Shown in pieces: positions 10,206-19,170 of a DNA stretch of 20,094 nt. The stretch covers positions 1 through 20,094 of the forward strand of contig CAXNAA020000569.1 of assembly GCA_964200075.2 (NCBI GenBank), written 5' to 3'. A model generated the notes under the pieces. It ran no database searches and was not told the origin of the DNA. It saw only the letters and a list, made by a program, of their open reading frames with translations. Within the stretch, counting starts at the first letter, position 1. Each line of letters starts with the position of its first letter. Both the position numbers and the translations under genes were made by a program. The stretch comes from Sphacelaria rigidula (lineage: Eukaryota; Phaeophyceae; Sphacelariales).

Positions 10206-12614
10206 CATTTGGAAAGAGCGCACTTGAACAGGTCGCTATATTTTCGTAGGATAGCTAGCAGGGTTAGGGCGGATCGTGCGTTGCGGTTTGTGTGTATCAT
10301 CCGCGCTTGAAGTTGCATTTTTTTCAATTGTGGTTCGCTGTGGTGTAGTGCTGCTCCTGGTGTCGGGCACGGGCAGTGGCGGAGGCGGGGAGGAGGGGGA
10401 GGGGAAGGTCAAGACGACATGTGATACAACGTCTACAGCAGAAACGTTTGTTGCTCTATGTAATTATCCAACAGGGCAGCATAGAATGGCCTCGTTTCTG
10501 GTGAACGTCTACGCATTTGATGAGTGCGATGTTTGCGTACGTCCACCTTCCAGCGTCGTCCTGAACGGGCACTATACAGTGCCTGGGAATGTGGGTACTT
10601 TTTTTTTGTGTGTGTACTTTGGCAGGGACCCTTGGGTCTCGTTTCAGGGTTGGCTTTTTCCTGGATACTTGTGGAAGCACCTTTTACTCCGAGTTTTGGC
10701 CGTCGCCTTAGTTCGTTTGTTGACTGTAATTCTTTCGCTTCTGTTTTACCTTGAGGAATGTCTTGGTCAGTGTATAACTTCGGGGTCGAGCCGATAGTGC
10801 ATGACTTTCTTACACTGTGCTGTCTTCTCGTCGTTCTCTTGGGGGTTATAGGCGTGCATTTACGTGTCTTCAGTTGTTCATTTTTTCTCATTTGCCTGGC
10901 GGTACGGTATTCATACATCACCATGCAGCTATCTCGTTTTTTGCTATGGGCTCGCTCACTCATGGAACAATGTTCGCTCTGACCGTGTTGCGTTGTGCTG
11001 TTTCGTGCCGTGTTGTAACGTCTTGTCCGTATTCGTACCAGCGTGTATACTAGATTGTGTCTCGTAGTTTCTGTTCTGTTGCGGGTGACTTTTTTCTCTT
11101 CTTTTCCATTTTCGACACGTTGCTCCTGCGATGTATCATCTGTCCTTCTTGACGTCCATATTTCGAGTTTGTCTGTTCCGTCAATATGACGTTCATATTT
11201 GGAGTTTGGGATGGTGCATCTCTCGTGGTGTCATTTTCCACCGGGATGATCTTCCAACCCTTTGGGCCTCGAAAGTTCACCGATTTTTTCGAGTCGGTTT
11301 CATTCTCCAGTTCAATCATATTAGAAGGATCCGTACACCTCCATCCCTAGCTTTTTTTTTTTTTAAAAGTGGTGACGTGAATGATAACATCGTTGCCCGT
11401 ACCTTTCCGTGCGGGATCTAGGGGAGAGACGGGTTCCGACTAGTACGGCTGGATAGTGACGGTTCTAAGCGTCTTGTTCGGTTTACTTGCCAGCCAATTG
11501 GGTACCGACAGCTGTCGTGTATGTGAGGAGGACGGATTGCTGTGTCTTTTTTCAGCTTTTTTCCCCCTTGTTTTGTACAGTACAATTTTGTACAACTTCA
11601 AATGCTCGTGAAATAACTCGTTTTTTTTATATGTATTTTTGGTCTACATCATGTGTAGGATGGGCAGGGTAATCCGTCAACCAACATAGTGTTTGTATGC
11701 GTATTATTTGTTTTTTGCCGTTCTTGTGCATGGCGCCGACCCGATTCTTGAGTGGATACATGGAAGGTGTACGGGGTTCTGCCGGGGGCTTCCGTGTAGG
11801 CTCGGAATTGAAAGCGAGTACGACTGATACCGTGCATATACTACGCGTTGGTTTTCCAGGAGTTTTCAGCAGGGGAGTTAAATAGAGCCGAATGCCGTGA
11901 GCTGATAGAGGGGTCACACGGTTGGCAAAAGATGTGGAGATGATGTGGCTTCAAATAATGGACGTTTATCGAGCGTTCTCGTTATTTCCTTCCTGTTGTT
12001 GGTGGGTGGCGTTTACCACAATGATGGTGGAAGGGAAGATACAAATGAATATGATGCTGCTGCTGATGATGACGATGCAACTTTTCCTTGCTCTCATTAC
12101 GAGGGATATTGAGCGATATGAACAAAGTGAACAGCCCCACGCTAAAATTGAAAATAACATTTTTCGGAACAGAACCTGACTTCTTCAACGCGGCGCACAC
12201 TGCTGTAGCGTGCAACTTCACATGGAAGTACATGGGTCGTTGCCTGTGGTTTACACACGCATAGCTGATATTTCAGCCCTCTGCAACGCTGACGACGTGC
12301 CTGTGACCGTGCCTCCCGAACTAGGCACATCTACAGTACGAGCAATGTCTGGATGGCTTTTGTACGGATAGTCATTTTCGAAAGGGTATCCCAGTAAACA
12401 TCTGTGATCGTCTACGAGCGCAGCACCCCCCCAGGTGTTCCATGTCGAAGTGCGTGTACCGGCGTTTTCAGATGTACCTCAACTCACGATGCCGAACTCC
12501 GGGCGGCGAGATAGCTATCATTAGTCGTTTAGGGCGTATCGCCAATATTGCTCAAAACCTGAACAGTCGCCTTGTTTGACTTGCATGCATCCCCGAACGT
12601 GCCTCTGATGCGTA

Positions 12615-12955
12615 CGAGCTGGGCCAGCCTAGAGGTGGATTCGAAGTTTGCAGGCCCATGCTCTTTTATACATTTAGAGTTGGGCCCTAAAATTTGGTAT
12701 GGACAGTGCATAGAGCATACGAAAAAAATTACTGAAGTACCAAAAGTTTTTTTTTTCATGAGTTAAGGGCATTTTGGTGATACCTGAAAACCGATTATTG
12801 CCCTTAACTCATGAAAAAAAAAACTTTTGGTACTTCAGTAATTTTTTTCTTATGCCCTATGCACTGTCCATACCAAATTTCAGGGCCCAACTCTAAATGT
12901 ATAAAAGAGCATGGGCCTGCAAACTTCAAATCCGCCTCTAGGCTGGCCCAGCTCG
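12615..12955. mobile_element. A-family foldback MITE, copy 1 (TA-flanked)
   Basis: A 341-bp near-perfect inverted repeat. Including the symmetric flanks, the arms run 12611-12771 and 12799-12959 (161 bp each) around a 27-nt loop. Termini are CGAGCTGGGCCAGCCTAGAG and its complement, each next to TA (12613-12614 and 12956-12957). Arms differ by only a few bases, suggesting a recent origin or ongoing gene conversion. No transposase is encoded. The same termini recur at 14392 and 15202. Confidence 0.88.
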
Positions 12956-13390
12956 TACGTGAACAGGGTGGGTGTCGAGTATCTTCTACGCATAGAAGTT
13001 ACGAGTTCAGAACAGGCCTGACCGATTTCAAGCCAAGTGGAGACGGCATGTACACGTTTCATCACGCGGTGCTACTGAGATGAACAACGTGTGGTTACGA
13101 AGAGTATATTGTGGAGATCCAACCGGTTGGCACGTGACAAATCTTTGCTCACGGCGTCGACAACGCCGCAGTTGTCGAGGCTCGTCGGGTTCTTCACATG
13201 AAGAATATCACCCTGGGGATGATTCCAAATCCCACCCTCGGTTCTCATGTGAACCGCGGCGGCCATGCCGTCAGAAAAAAAAATCCGTGAGATCTTCCTC
13301 GAAAAAGGATATCGTACAGCAGTGCGGGGCTTTGTTGATCGATTATTATTTTCTTATTTTCTTATTTTTTCATTTCATTTGCCGCACTTT

Positions 13391-13677
13391 GAACCCCTCT
13401 CCTTCCTCGGGATGAGTCCGTGGTCTCAAGCGATCAAACCATCTCTCCCCCGGTACACGCCTTAAATTTTGGTCTCGCGGATTGGGTCAGCACTCCCGCA
13501 CCGAGTCAACTCACGTCAAACAAACCCAGCCGACTACTTTGTTTACTCACGTTCTTACGATTTCCACGGTCGAAATCAGACATTGCGAAGAAAAAACCCA
13601 TAGCATCGGGAATAGAACCCTCGTTCTCTCCACCCTAATGGCGACAGTCGGACCAGTACACCACCGGGGCTCGGCGG
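13391..13677 (-). mobile_element. tRNA-derived SINE, copy 1
   Basis: Read on the minus strand, the head carries an A-box-like TGGTGTACTGG (13663 down to 13653) and a B-box-like GGTTCTATTCC (13619 down to 13609), with 33 nt between them, as in a tRNA. The body and tail match copy 2 at 18823-19143, including GAGACCAAAAT, GGGAGAGATGG and a GAGACCACGGACTC-type end, then a GAGGAAGGAGAGGGGTT-like tail. Length is about 285 bp. No protein is encoded, so mobilisation would depend on a LINE elsewhere. Confidence 0.75.
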
Positions 13678-13678
13678 C

Positions 13679-13756
13679 ATCATTGACTGATCGATTGTCA
13701 CAGTCACTGATCACGAGGGACCCGGCTGTGGTCACGAGACAGACGTACCTGAGGTA
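13679..13756 (-). repeat. Short dispersed repeat U, copy 1
   Basis: Shares, with gaps, the order GATTG-rich end, CACT/TCAACTGATC, GAGGGACCC, GTGGTC and AGACGTACC with copies at 17782-17865 and 18391-18476. It abuts the 5' end of SINE copy 1. The nature of the repeat is unknown. Confidence 0.65.
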
Positions 13757-13959
13757 AACCAAACAATATCTTCCTCCGAAGAAGATAGTCTGCAGCAGTG
13801 CGGGATATTCTGAATAGAGAAAACCGAGGTTGGCGTGTTTGCGTGGCCCCGGATGTATTCGTACTCTGTGTGTAAACTACGTTAGTTGGGGTATGAGCAA
13901 AGAAACACAGCACCCTCCAGTCGTTCTCGAAAGGACTCTTGATCTGTACATGAAAAACA

Positions 13960-14302
13960 AGAGGAGTTCGACATGCTGGAATGACTTGCTTCACTTCGTG
14001 TTTTCCGATGGCCGCGGTTTTTACTTCGGCCAAACAAGTTTTTTGTCCAAAAATGGCCAAATCCAGAGAAAAAAAAAATAATAATTTGCCCGTTCTTGAC
14101 TTTTCTTAGCCAAAAATGCAAGTTTGGCCAAAAACAAAACTGCAGCCACCGGAAAACGCGACGATGTCCTGAAACCGTCTCAACGCGTAGAGCAAGTCAT
14201 TCCAAGATGTCAGACTCTGCTTAGCTCTCTTCTAGGGCGTAAAACGACGAAGAAGGACCGAAAAAGCATTTTCGCACAGGACTTTTTGGTTTGTTTGACA
14301 TG
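13960..14302. mobile_element. F-family foldback element, copy 2 (partial)
   Basis: Inverted arms at about 13965-14060 and 14115-14215 match F copy 1 (TTCGACA..TGGAATG, TTTTCCGATGGCCGC, CTAGGGCGTAAAACG). The right side continues to TTGACATG, where the next F copy begins. The left outer end is missing or too diverged to recognise. Confidence 0.65.
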
Positions 14303-15549
14303 TGGCCGCTCCTTATATCAGGCAAAAATAAAAATGTGGAAAAGTGCCTTTTTGGAGCTTCGACGTTGTTTTGCGCCATAAAAGAAATCTACGAGCTGGG
14401 CCAGCCTAAAAACGGATTTAAGCTCTATAAAAAATCTCATCGACACAGACGAGTTGGGCCATGATCCGCATATCGTATGAATCGTCTCATCAAGGGGAAG
14501 GTGCCCATCTGCTCAAAAGTTTGAGCCCGTATTTTCTCGTTGATCAAACCCCATGTCTGGTAATTCCTATACCGAAGGGAGATGGCGCCGATACTAAAAT
14601 CTCCATGAAACTCCCGATCGATGCATTTAGCGGATGGTGACGAATTTTGGTGCGGGGAACCACAAAAGAGTGCCAAATGAAAAAAAATGGGCCTTCAATT
14701 TTTTTTTCTTCATAGAGGTTGGGGCGTTCTCGTGAAGAAATGGTCTTTACCATACTAGAACGCCCTAAACCAGTGAAAAAAATTGAAAAAAATCAACCTG
14801 ACCCACTTTTTTTTGTTGATTATGCCTTAGAGGGCGCCCACACAAAGTTTCAATATACCAAAACCAAACGTGGGCCGGTGAGTAGCCTGTGAAATACTGT
14901 TCCGAATTCCTACCGACCCGGTTTTCGATAGGCCCATGCTTTTTTATACATCCAGAGTTGGACCCTGAAAATTGGTATGGACAATGAATAGAGCATGAAA
15001 AAAAATTATCTCGGTACCAAAAGGGTTTTCAGGTATCAGTAAAATGCTTTCAACTCATTAAAAAAAAAACTTTTGGTACCGAGGTAATTTTTTTTTTCAT
15101 GCCCTATTCATTGCCCATACAAAATTTCAGGGTCCAACTCTAAATGTATAAAATAGCATGGGCCTGCAAACTTCAAACCCGCCTCTAGGCTGGCCCAGCT
15201 CGTAGGCGGATTTCGACACCTTGGAATGCCCTGCGGTACTGGTTGAGGCGGTTCCAGCATACCTGTGCGTTTTTTTCCGTCGGCCGCAATTTCTTCTTGC
15301 CCAACCTTGCATGTTTCTTGGAGACCACTCATTGTTGCTGACCGGTCAGCGTTTCTTGAGGATTTGATTCGTCTCCGAGGAAAATGAGCGGTCTCCGAAA
15401 AAACTCAAGTTTGGGCAAGAAAAAAACTGCGACTACCGGAAAAACGCACAGGTGTGCTGGAACCGTCTCAACCAGTACAGCAAGGCATTCCAAGATGTTA
15501 AGACCCGCCTAGCTCTCTTTTAGGCCGTCAAACGACGTTGAAGCTCCCA
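14303..15549. mobile_element. F-family foldback element, copy 3, split by an A-family insertion
   Basis: The left part (14303-14391) begins GGCCGCTCCTTATATCAG after a T, as in F copy 1, and runs through TTTTTGGAGCTTCGACG to AAATCTA. The right part (15203-15549) resumes exactly at the matching point, TAGGCGGATTTCGACACC, and ends with an inverted copy of GGAGCTTCAACGTCG. Removing 14392-15202 and one TA restores the CTAGGCGGA junction seen in F copy 1. The outermost right terminus is missing or diverged. Confidence 0.75.
14392..15202. mobile_element. A-family element, copy 2, nested in F copy 3
   Basis: Termini CGAGCTGGGCCAGCCTA (14392) and TAGGCTGGCCCAGCTCG (ending 15202) are the A-family ends, flanked by TA at 14390-14391 and 15203-15204. 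The right arm (15069-15202) matches A copy 1. The left arm matches for the first 30 or so bases and again from about 14925, but is interrupted by roughly 500 bp of other sequence, so the element is 811 bp rather than 341 bp. Confidence 0.72.
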
Positions 15550-15682
15550 TCTCTCGAACCCACGGTCACAGACGTAGGCTCGCCTTTCCAGTACCGTCAC
15601 TACTATTGCTTGCATCAGACACAAGCGCTCACTGAGAAGCTTCTTTTCAGACTCCGAGCTACACACAAAAGAGAATAATTTC

Positions 15683-15905
15683 ACGGTTCGGACGAATCAC
15701 CGCCGGTTCGAATAACAAAATCCACGATTTTTCAGGGCTGGTTGCTCGAAAGATGGACAAAAAGTTGACCGCTGGACAAAAAGGTCGTCACGCAATTTTT
15801 GCGCCATCCCAGGTGCCTGGGCTGCGCGTACTGGTTTGCAACGCCGAAAACAAAGCTTGAGGATTGATTCGTACGACAGGAATCAATCACACTAAAATCA
15901 AGTAT
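15683..15905. repeat. Left inverted copy of the repeat flanking the PPR exon
   Basis: Its reverse complement matches 16865-17085: blocks such as CAATC..GC.TTGTTTTC.GC..TGCA and TTTCGAGCAA.CAG.CCT...AAATCGT.GATTT are shared in the same order. It contains a small hairpin, GATTGATTC/GAATCAATC, at about 15861-15889. Confidence 0.65.
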
Positions 15906-16040
15906 TTCCAGACGAATCATTCATTCATCCGACCCTTGAAATCTTTTGATTCATAGCATCAGTGGCCGATCTGTGGAAAGAAATACTTCATTCAACAAGT
16001 GTACGTTAATATGATGATGTTGCAAAGTCAATACCCGCAC

Positions 16041-16224
16041 CTTCTTCATAATCTCCAAGAACTCTAGAGCCTCCTCGCCGGCCCTGTTCTTGCTGAAGTG
16101 CGTGAGCACAAAATTGCAGGCAACCAGCCCCGGCTCTATCTTGCGAGTTATCATATCGCGAAATACTTCCACCGCCGCTTTGCTCCGACCCGCTCGCGCG
16201 AGAGCATTTATTGCCGTGCTGAAG
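16041..16224 (-). CDS. Single exon encoding about 1.8 PPR repeats
   Basis: On the minus strand a pyrimidine-rich tract ends CTCGGAGCAG, followed by 184 nt (one leading base plus 61 codons) and a donor ATGAAGAAG|GTGCGG. The peptide contains STAINALARAGRSKAAVEVF, then FRDM with IEP, then VLTHFSKNRAGEEALEFLEIM. This is the helix-turn-helix pattern of pentatricopeptide repeats, with the I..L..AGR...A.EVF.DM......P register. PPR proteins usually bind organelle RNA. No partner exon was found upstream or downstream on this strand: the next candidate acceptor below 15990 leads straight to a stop. The exon lies between inverted repeats, so it may be a captured or relic fragment. The PPR call is strong; whether the exon is functional is open. 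Confidence 0.75.
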
Positions 16225-16800
16225 CTGCTCCGAGGGGAGAAGAAGACAAATACAAGAGAAGACGAGAAAATGTGAACGAAAAGAGAGAGGGGAGGAAGGG
16301 AGGGTGAGGGGGCAAAGAATGAGAAACAAAAAAAAGGGACACACAGGGGGGAAAACGAAAAAAAAACACAGGAAAAACAATTGATGACGGGCGCAGGGAT
16401 GGCGAAGGAGATCACTGTTGTTGTAAGTTCACATACTGGTATGTTACATGGAAGATGTCCCTTACTGTTGTCTCTCGTATGTCGATGTTCTTGTGGAGCT
16501 CGCCAAGCATTCACATATACTATAGGTGTACATCTCAAGGGGACGCGATATTTTTTTTTTGCGACGAACCCAAGCACTTCATCTCGACCCTCTCTAAGCG
16601 TCCACAAGTGGACCGACACCGGAGCAGGAAAAAATACGTTTCAGGACCCTTTTGGGCCTCAGGATGTGTTATTGCTGCATGAACGCAGATATGACGAGCG
16701 TCTTCTTTTTTTTTTGGGGGGGGGGAGGGAAAGTGGCTCTACAATAAACCAATCACACCAGGGGAGGGGGGGGTGATCAAGCGGCCAGCGACCGAAACGG
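16225..16800 (-). other. Putative intron upstream of the PPR exon; no coding
   Basis: The minus strand just upstream of the exon is a long T/C-rich tract (about 16230-16380), typical of the 3' end of an intron. Beyond it no exon with matching phase or PPR character is visible. Poly-A and poly-G runs at 16550-16560 and 16705-16730 add to the low-complexity content. Confidence 0.4.
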
Positions 16801-16864
16801 GGAGTTTTTTTTTATTCATAGACAAAAAGCAAGCGTCGGACAAAAAATAATTCGCCCGAAAATT

Positions 16865-17085
16865 GCTTGCTTCTAGTACAATTGATCGGTACCGTTCGGA
16901 TCAATCATTAGGCCTTGTTTTCAGCACTGCACCCCAGGTGCGAGCACCTACGCGCACCCCACGCAAAGAGATTTCTTTGACCCGCTGTCCTCATTATTTT
17001 CTTCCTTCTCTCTTTCGAGCAATCAGGCCTCGGAAATCGTAGATTTGGTGAGATTCGAAACAAGCGATGATTCACGAATCCGACA
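16865..17085. repeat. Right inverted copy of the repeat flanking the PPR exon
   Basis: Pairs in inverted orientation with 15683-15905. Diagnostic shared blocks are GATCAATCATTAGGCCTTG, CTTTCGAGCAATCAGGCCTC and the GATTCACGAATCCG end. The two copies differ at many positions, so the pair is old. Confidence 0.62.
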
Positions 17086-17089
17086 CTTG

Positions 17090-17557
17090 ACCAATAAAAA
17101 GCGTGCCAAGACGAAACACATGTAGCTAGACCTGTGCTATACTATGATCGAGTACTTCTACGGAGGCCAAAGTGACACGGGTGTAGGGAGTGTTTATAAG
17201 ACGATCTGGATCTTTATCTGAGATATATTATCTTCTTCTTGACGATAGGTAGGGAAAATCTTCATATTCTATTGCGATTATTGATCATGTGGCCTTGGTG
17301 CACGAGGAAGGCATACGGAGAAGAAACCGCGTTCATCACCCCGTTCAAGTAGGGGCAAGGAACACAGCCAACCCCGTCCAATACACAAACACCAACAAGC
17401 AGCTGCGAGATCAGGTAAACGGAGGGTATCTGACGACTGCTGTACACTCAACAGTTCACACGTTGGACAGGTCATGAGCTACCTCAGTATGACTTCTTCT
17501 TAGCAAATGATGTTGGTGTGTGTGTGTTGGGGGGGAGGGGAGTATGTCGGTTTCGTA
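17090..17557. other. No gene supported
   Basis: Open frames near 17262-17477 on both strands overlap and show no domain. A TG/G-rich low-complexity patch lies at about 17515-17542. Confidence 0.4.
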
Positions 17558-17565
17558 GAGTGATT

Positions 17566-17773
17566 CAAGGGCAGGTCGCGTAGGGTATACCCGATATTTT
17601 GGTATTTTGAAAAGCGGCACATCACCTGCCTAAGTTATATACAACAATTTGTATAGGCTTTAGAGGAGGGGGCCATAGCACTGGGCTGGCTGCTGCTGTG
17701 GGCATGGGTCGGAACTCCACTTCACTTTTCGAAATACCACAATATCGGGTATACCCTACGCGACCTGCCCTTG
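17566..17773. mobile_element. hAT-type MITE with perfect 8-bp target duplication
   Basis: A 208-bp element. The left end starts CAAGGGCAGGTCGCGTAGGG and the right end is its complement. The terminal inverted repeats run about 49 bp with two or three mismatches. Both sides carry the identical 8-mer GAGTGATT (17558-17565 and 17774-17781). An 8-bp duplication and a CA(A/G)GG-type terminus are typical of the hAT superfamily. No protein is encoded. It inserted at the GATT-rich edge of repeat U copy 2. Confidence 0.9.
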
Positions 17774-17781
17774 GAGTGATT

Positions 17782-17865
17782 GATCGATTGACTGATGTCG
17801 CACATTAACTGATCCCCGAGGGACCCAGCCCACGGTCATGATCCACAAGGTAGACGTACCAAATC
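17782..17865 (-). repeat. Short dispersed repeat U, copy 2
   Basis: Plus-strand order: GATCGATTGACTGAT, GTCGCACATTAACTGATC, GAGGGACCCAGCC, GGTCATGA, TAGACGTACC. It matches the copies at 13679 and 18391. Similarity with copy 3 continues into GAAACGCTC and an A-rich run. Confidence 0.7.
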
Positions 17866-18215
17866 AATGTAGACAAAAACGGAAACGCTCGCTGAAAAAA
17901 AAAGAGTGGACAAAACAGAAACACAGAAAAGAGCAGAGTAAACTGAAGGTAAAAAAAAAAAAAAAATGAAGCAGAGCAGAGCAAAACAAAAAATGAAAGC
18001 AAAAAACTATAATTGATAATTGATCAGTCTCTCCGCAACGTGGCTTCAACTGCAAAAGGTCAAAAGGTCTAGAGCGCAAAAAAACACGTGCACTCATATC
18101 CACAAGAAGAGAAGAAAGGAACTTGTTGCTCAGCTGTACGTGGGTGCGTGATAAAAAACTGCCCATTGTGAGTGTACTTTTCCCGTGAACACACACACAA
18201 ACCGGTGAAAAATTC

Positions 18216-18657
18216 CAAGGTTGTGTTTTGTTTAGATAGGGTATACCCGGAAGCGGGAGATTTTTGCCCAGCACACTAAGCCGTGCCGGAATGTGCATCG
18301 AGCATTCCGGTATGGTTTGACATGGTATCGAGCCCTCTTCCGAACGCTCTGGTACGATTCGGAAAGGCACTTTTCGTCAAAACACCTATTTCATGATTGA
18401 TTGATGATTTGATTGATTGTCGCACTTCAACTGACCACCCAGGGGTCCAGCCGTGGTCTCATGACAGACGTACCCAAGAAGAACGAAACTGAAACACGCT
18501 CTAGGGAAAAAAAAAAAAAAGGGAAAAAAACAGGAACAGAAGAAAGAGAAAAAAAAAAAAAAAAAAAACAAAATTATAAATAAGTAAAAAAACCGACTTT
18601 TACCACCGTGTAAATACCCGGATTTTCAGCCCGTATACCCTACAGAACATACCCTTG
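18216..18657. mobile_element. Diverged relative of the hAT-type MITE
   Basis: The right end, read inverted, begins CAAGGGTATGTTCTGTAGGG and continues TATACGGG, close to the terminus of the 17566 element. The left end, CAAGGTTGTG..TAGGGTATACCCGG, is a weaker match. No convincing 8-bp duplication remains (AAAAATTC against GAAAATAA). Repeat U copy 3 and A-rich runs lie inside, so the element is probably decayed and interrupted. Confidence 0.5.
18391..18476 (-). repeat. Short dispersed repeat U, copy 3
   Basis: Begins with a GATT-rich run (GATTGATTGATGATTTGATT), then GTCGCACTTCAACTGACCAC, AGGGGTCCAGCCGTGGTCTC and ATGACAGACGTACC. If the minus strand is sense, the element ends in an (AATC)n tail, as some SINEs do. 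Confidence 0.7.
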
Positions 18658-18720
18658 GAAAATAAAATTCTACGTGCTCGTGAGGTTTCCGGTAAAATAC
18701 AAGGCACCTGTAGAAAAAAA

Positions 18721-18780
18721 TGTGTGAACGTGTGTGAACGTGTGTGAACATGTGTGAACGTGTGTGAACATGTGTGAACG
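18721..18780. repeat. 10-bp minisatellite, six units
   Basis: Six consecutive units of TGTGTGAACR, with G or A as the only variable position, followed by a degenerate TGTACG / (TG)n tail to about 18809. Confidence 0.95.
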
Positions 18781-18822
18781 TGTACGTGTACGTGTGTCTG
18801 TGTGTGTGTATTTCTCTTGCTT

Positions 18823-19143
18823 CTAACTCCTCCCTTTGCTTGGACGAGTCCACGATCTCATGGTATTGACCCATCTCTCCCGTGGTACATGTCTTACATT
18901 TTGGTCTCCCGAAATGGATCGACACTCCTCATGCACACGGCGTCGAATCTCATCTTCACGAACTCAGCAAAACGGACTCCGTGTTTTTCGCTGTGCTACT
19001 CACATACGTCCTCACGCCTTCAACGACGGAAATCGAGTACTTTTTTTTTTAAAGCTAAACTGGACGCATCTAGCAAGATTCGGATCCGCGTATTCCACGC
19101 CCCATTGATGTCCGTTGTACCATTACACCGCTACAGGGACGCC
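18823..19143 (-). mobile_element. tRNA-derived SINE, copy 2
   Basis: On the minus strand the head reads GCGTCCCTGTAGCGGTGTAA and so on, with an A-box-like CGGTGTAATGG (19130 down to 19120). A B-box-like GGATCCGAATC (19087 down to 19077) follows after 32 nt. Body and tail match copy 1: CGTTGAAGGCGTGAGGACGT region, GGGAGACCAAAATGTAAG, GGGAGAGATGGGTCAA, GAGATCGTGGACTCGTCC. A T/A-rich run lies at about 19041-19055. Length is about 320 bp. Confidence 0.75.
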
Positions 19144-19170
19144 GCGGCTTGAGTGCGTGTCGAAAACTCG

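Larger units (their letters stand above)
8855..12610 (+). other. T/G-rich region after the stop codon; no gene supported
   Basis: The plus strand is markedly T- and G-rich and A-poor from about 8900 to 11900, with T runs and TGTG motifs. Open frames of up to 173-176 codons (10276-10797 plus, 10433-10963 minus) follow from this base bias and show no domain. The start of this stretch is most likely the 3' UTR of the upstream gene, since long 3' UTRs are known in brown algae. How far it extends cannot be told without transcripts. The part after 11900 is more balanced and also shows no gene. Confidence 0.45.

Noticed and set aside
10276-10797. 173-codon plus-strand open frame
   Set aside because: It lies in the T/G-rich region where A-poor sequence lacks stops. 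It has no domain, and an equally long frame (10433-10963) overlaps on the opposite strand.
10433-10963. 176-codon minus-strand open frame
   Set aside because: Lys/Arg/Thr-rich reverse reading of the biased region, with no family resemblance or splice context.
13072-13266. Minus-strand frame of 64 codons with a protein-like look
   Set aside because: No domain recognised, no clear splice borders, and it sits among repeats. It might be a relic but cannot be supported.
13609-13663. Functional tRNA gene in the SINE head (also 19077-19130)
   Set aside because: A and B boxes fit, but the acceptor and anticodon stems do not pair well and the sequence continues into the SINE body.
12527-14770. Single 2.2-kb transposon with GTTTAGGGCGT termini (12527-12537 and 14760-14770)
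   Set aside because: Only 11 bp match. The interval contains several independent elements and the right end falls inside A copy 2.
16225-16619. N-terminal extension of the PPR frame as a 222-codon protein
   Set aside because: The extension reads a poly-pyrimidine intron tract as Phe/Ser/Pro runs. The acceptor at 16225-16230 explains it better as intron.
18721-18780. CRISPR-like array
   Set aside because: Units are 10 bp and contiguous, with no spacers; this is a minisatellite in eukaryotic DNA.
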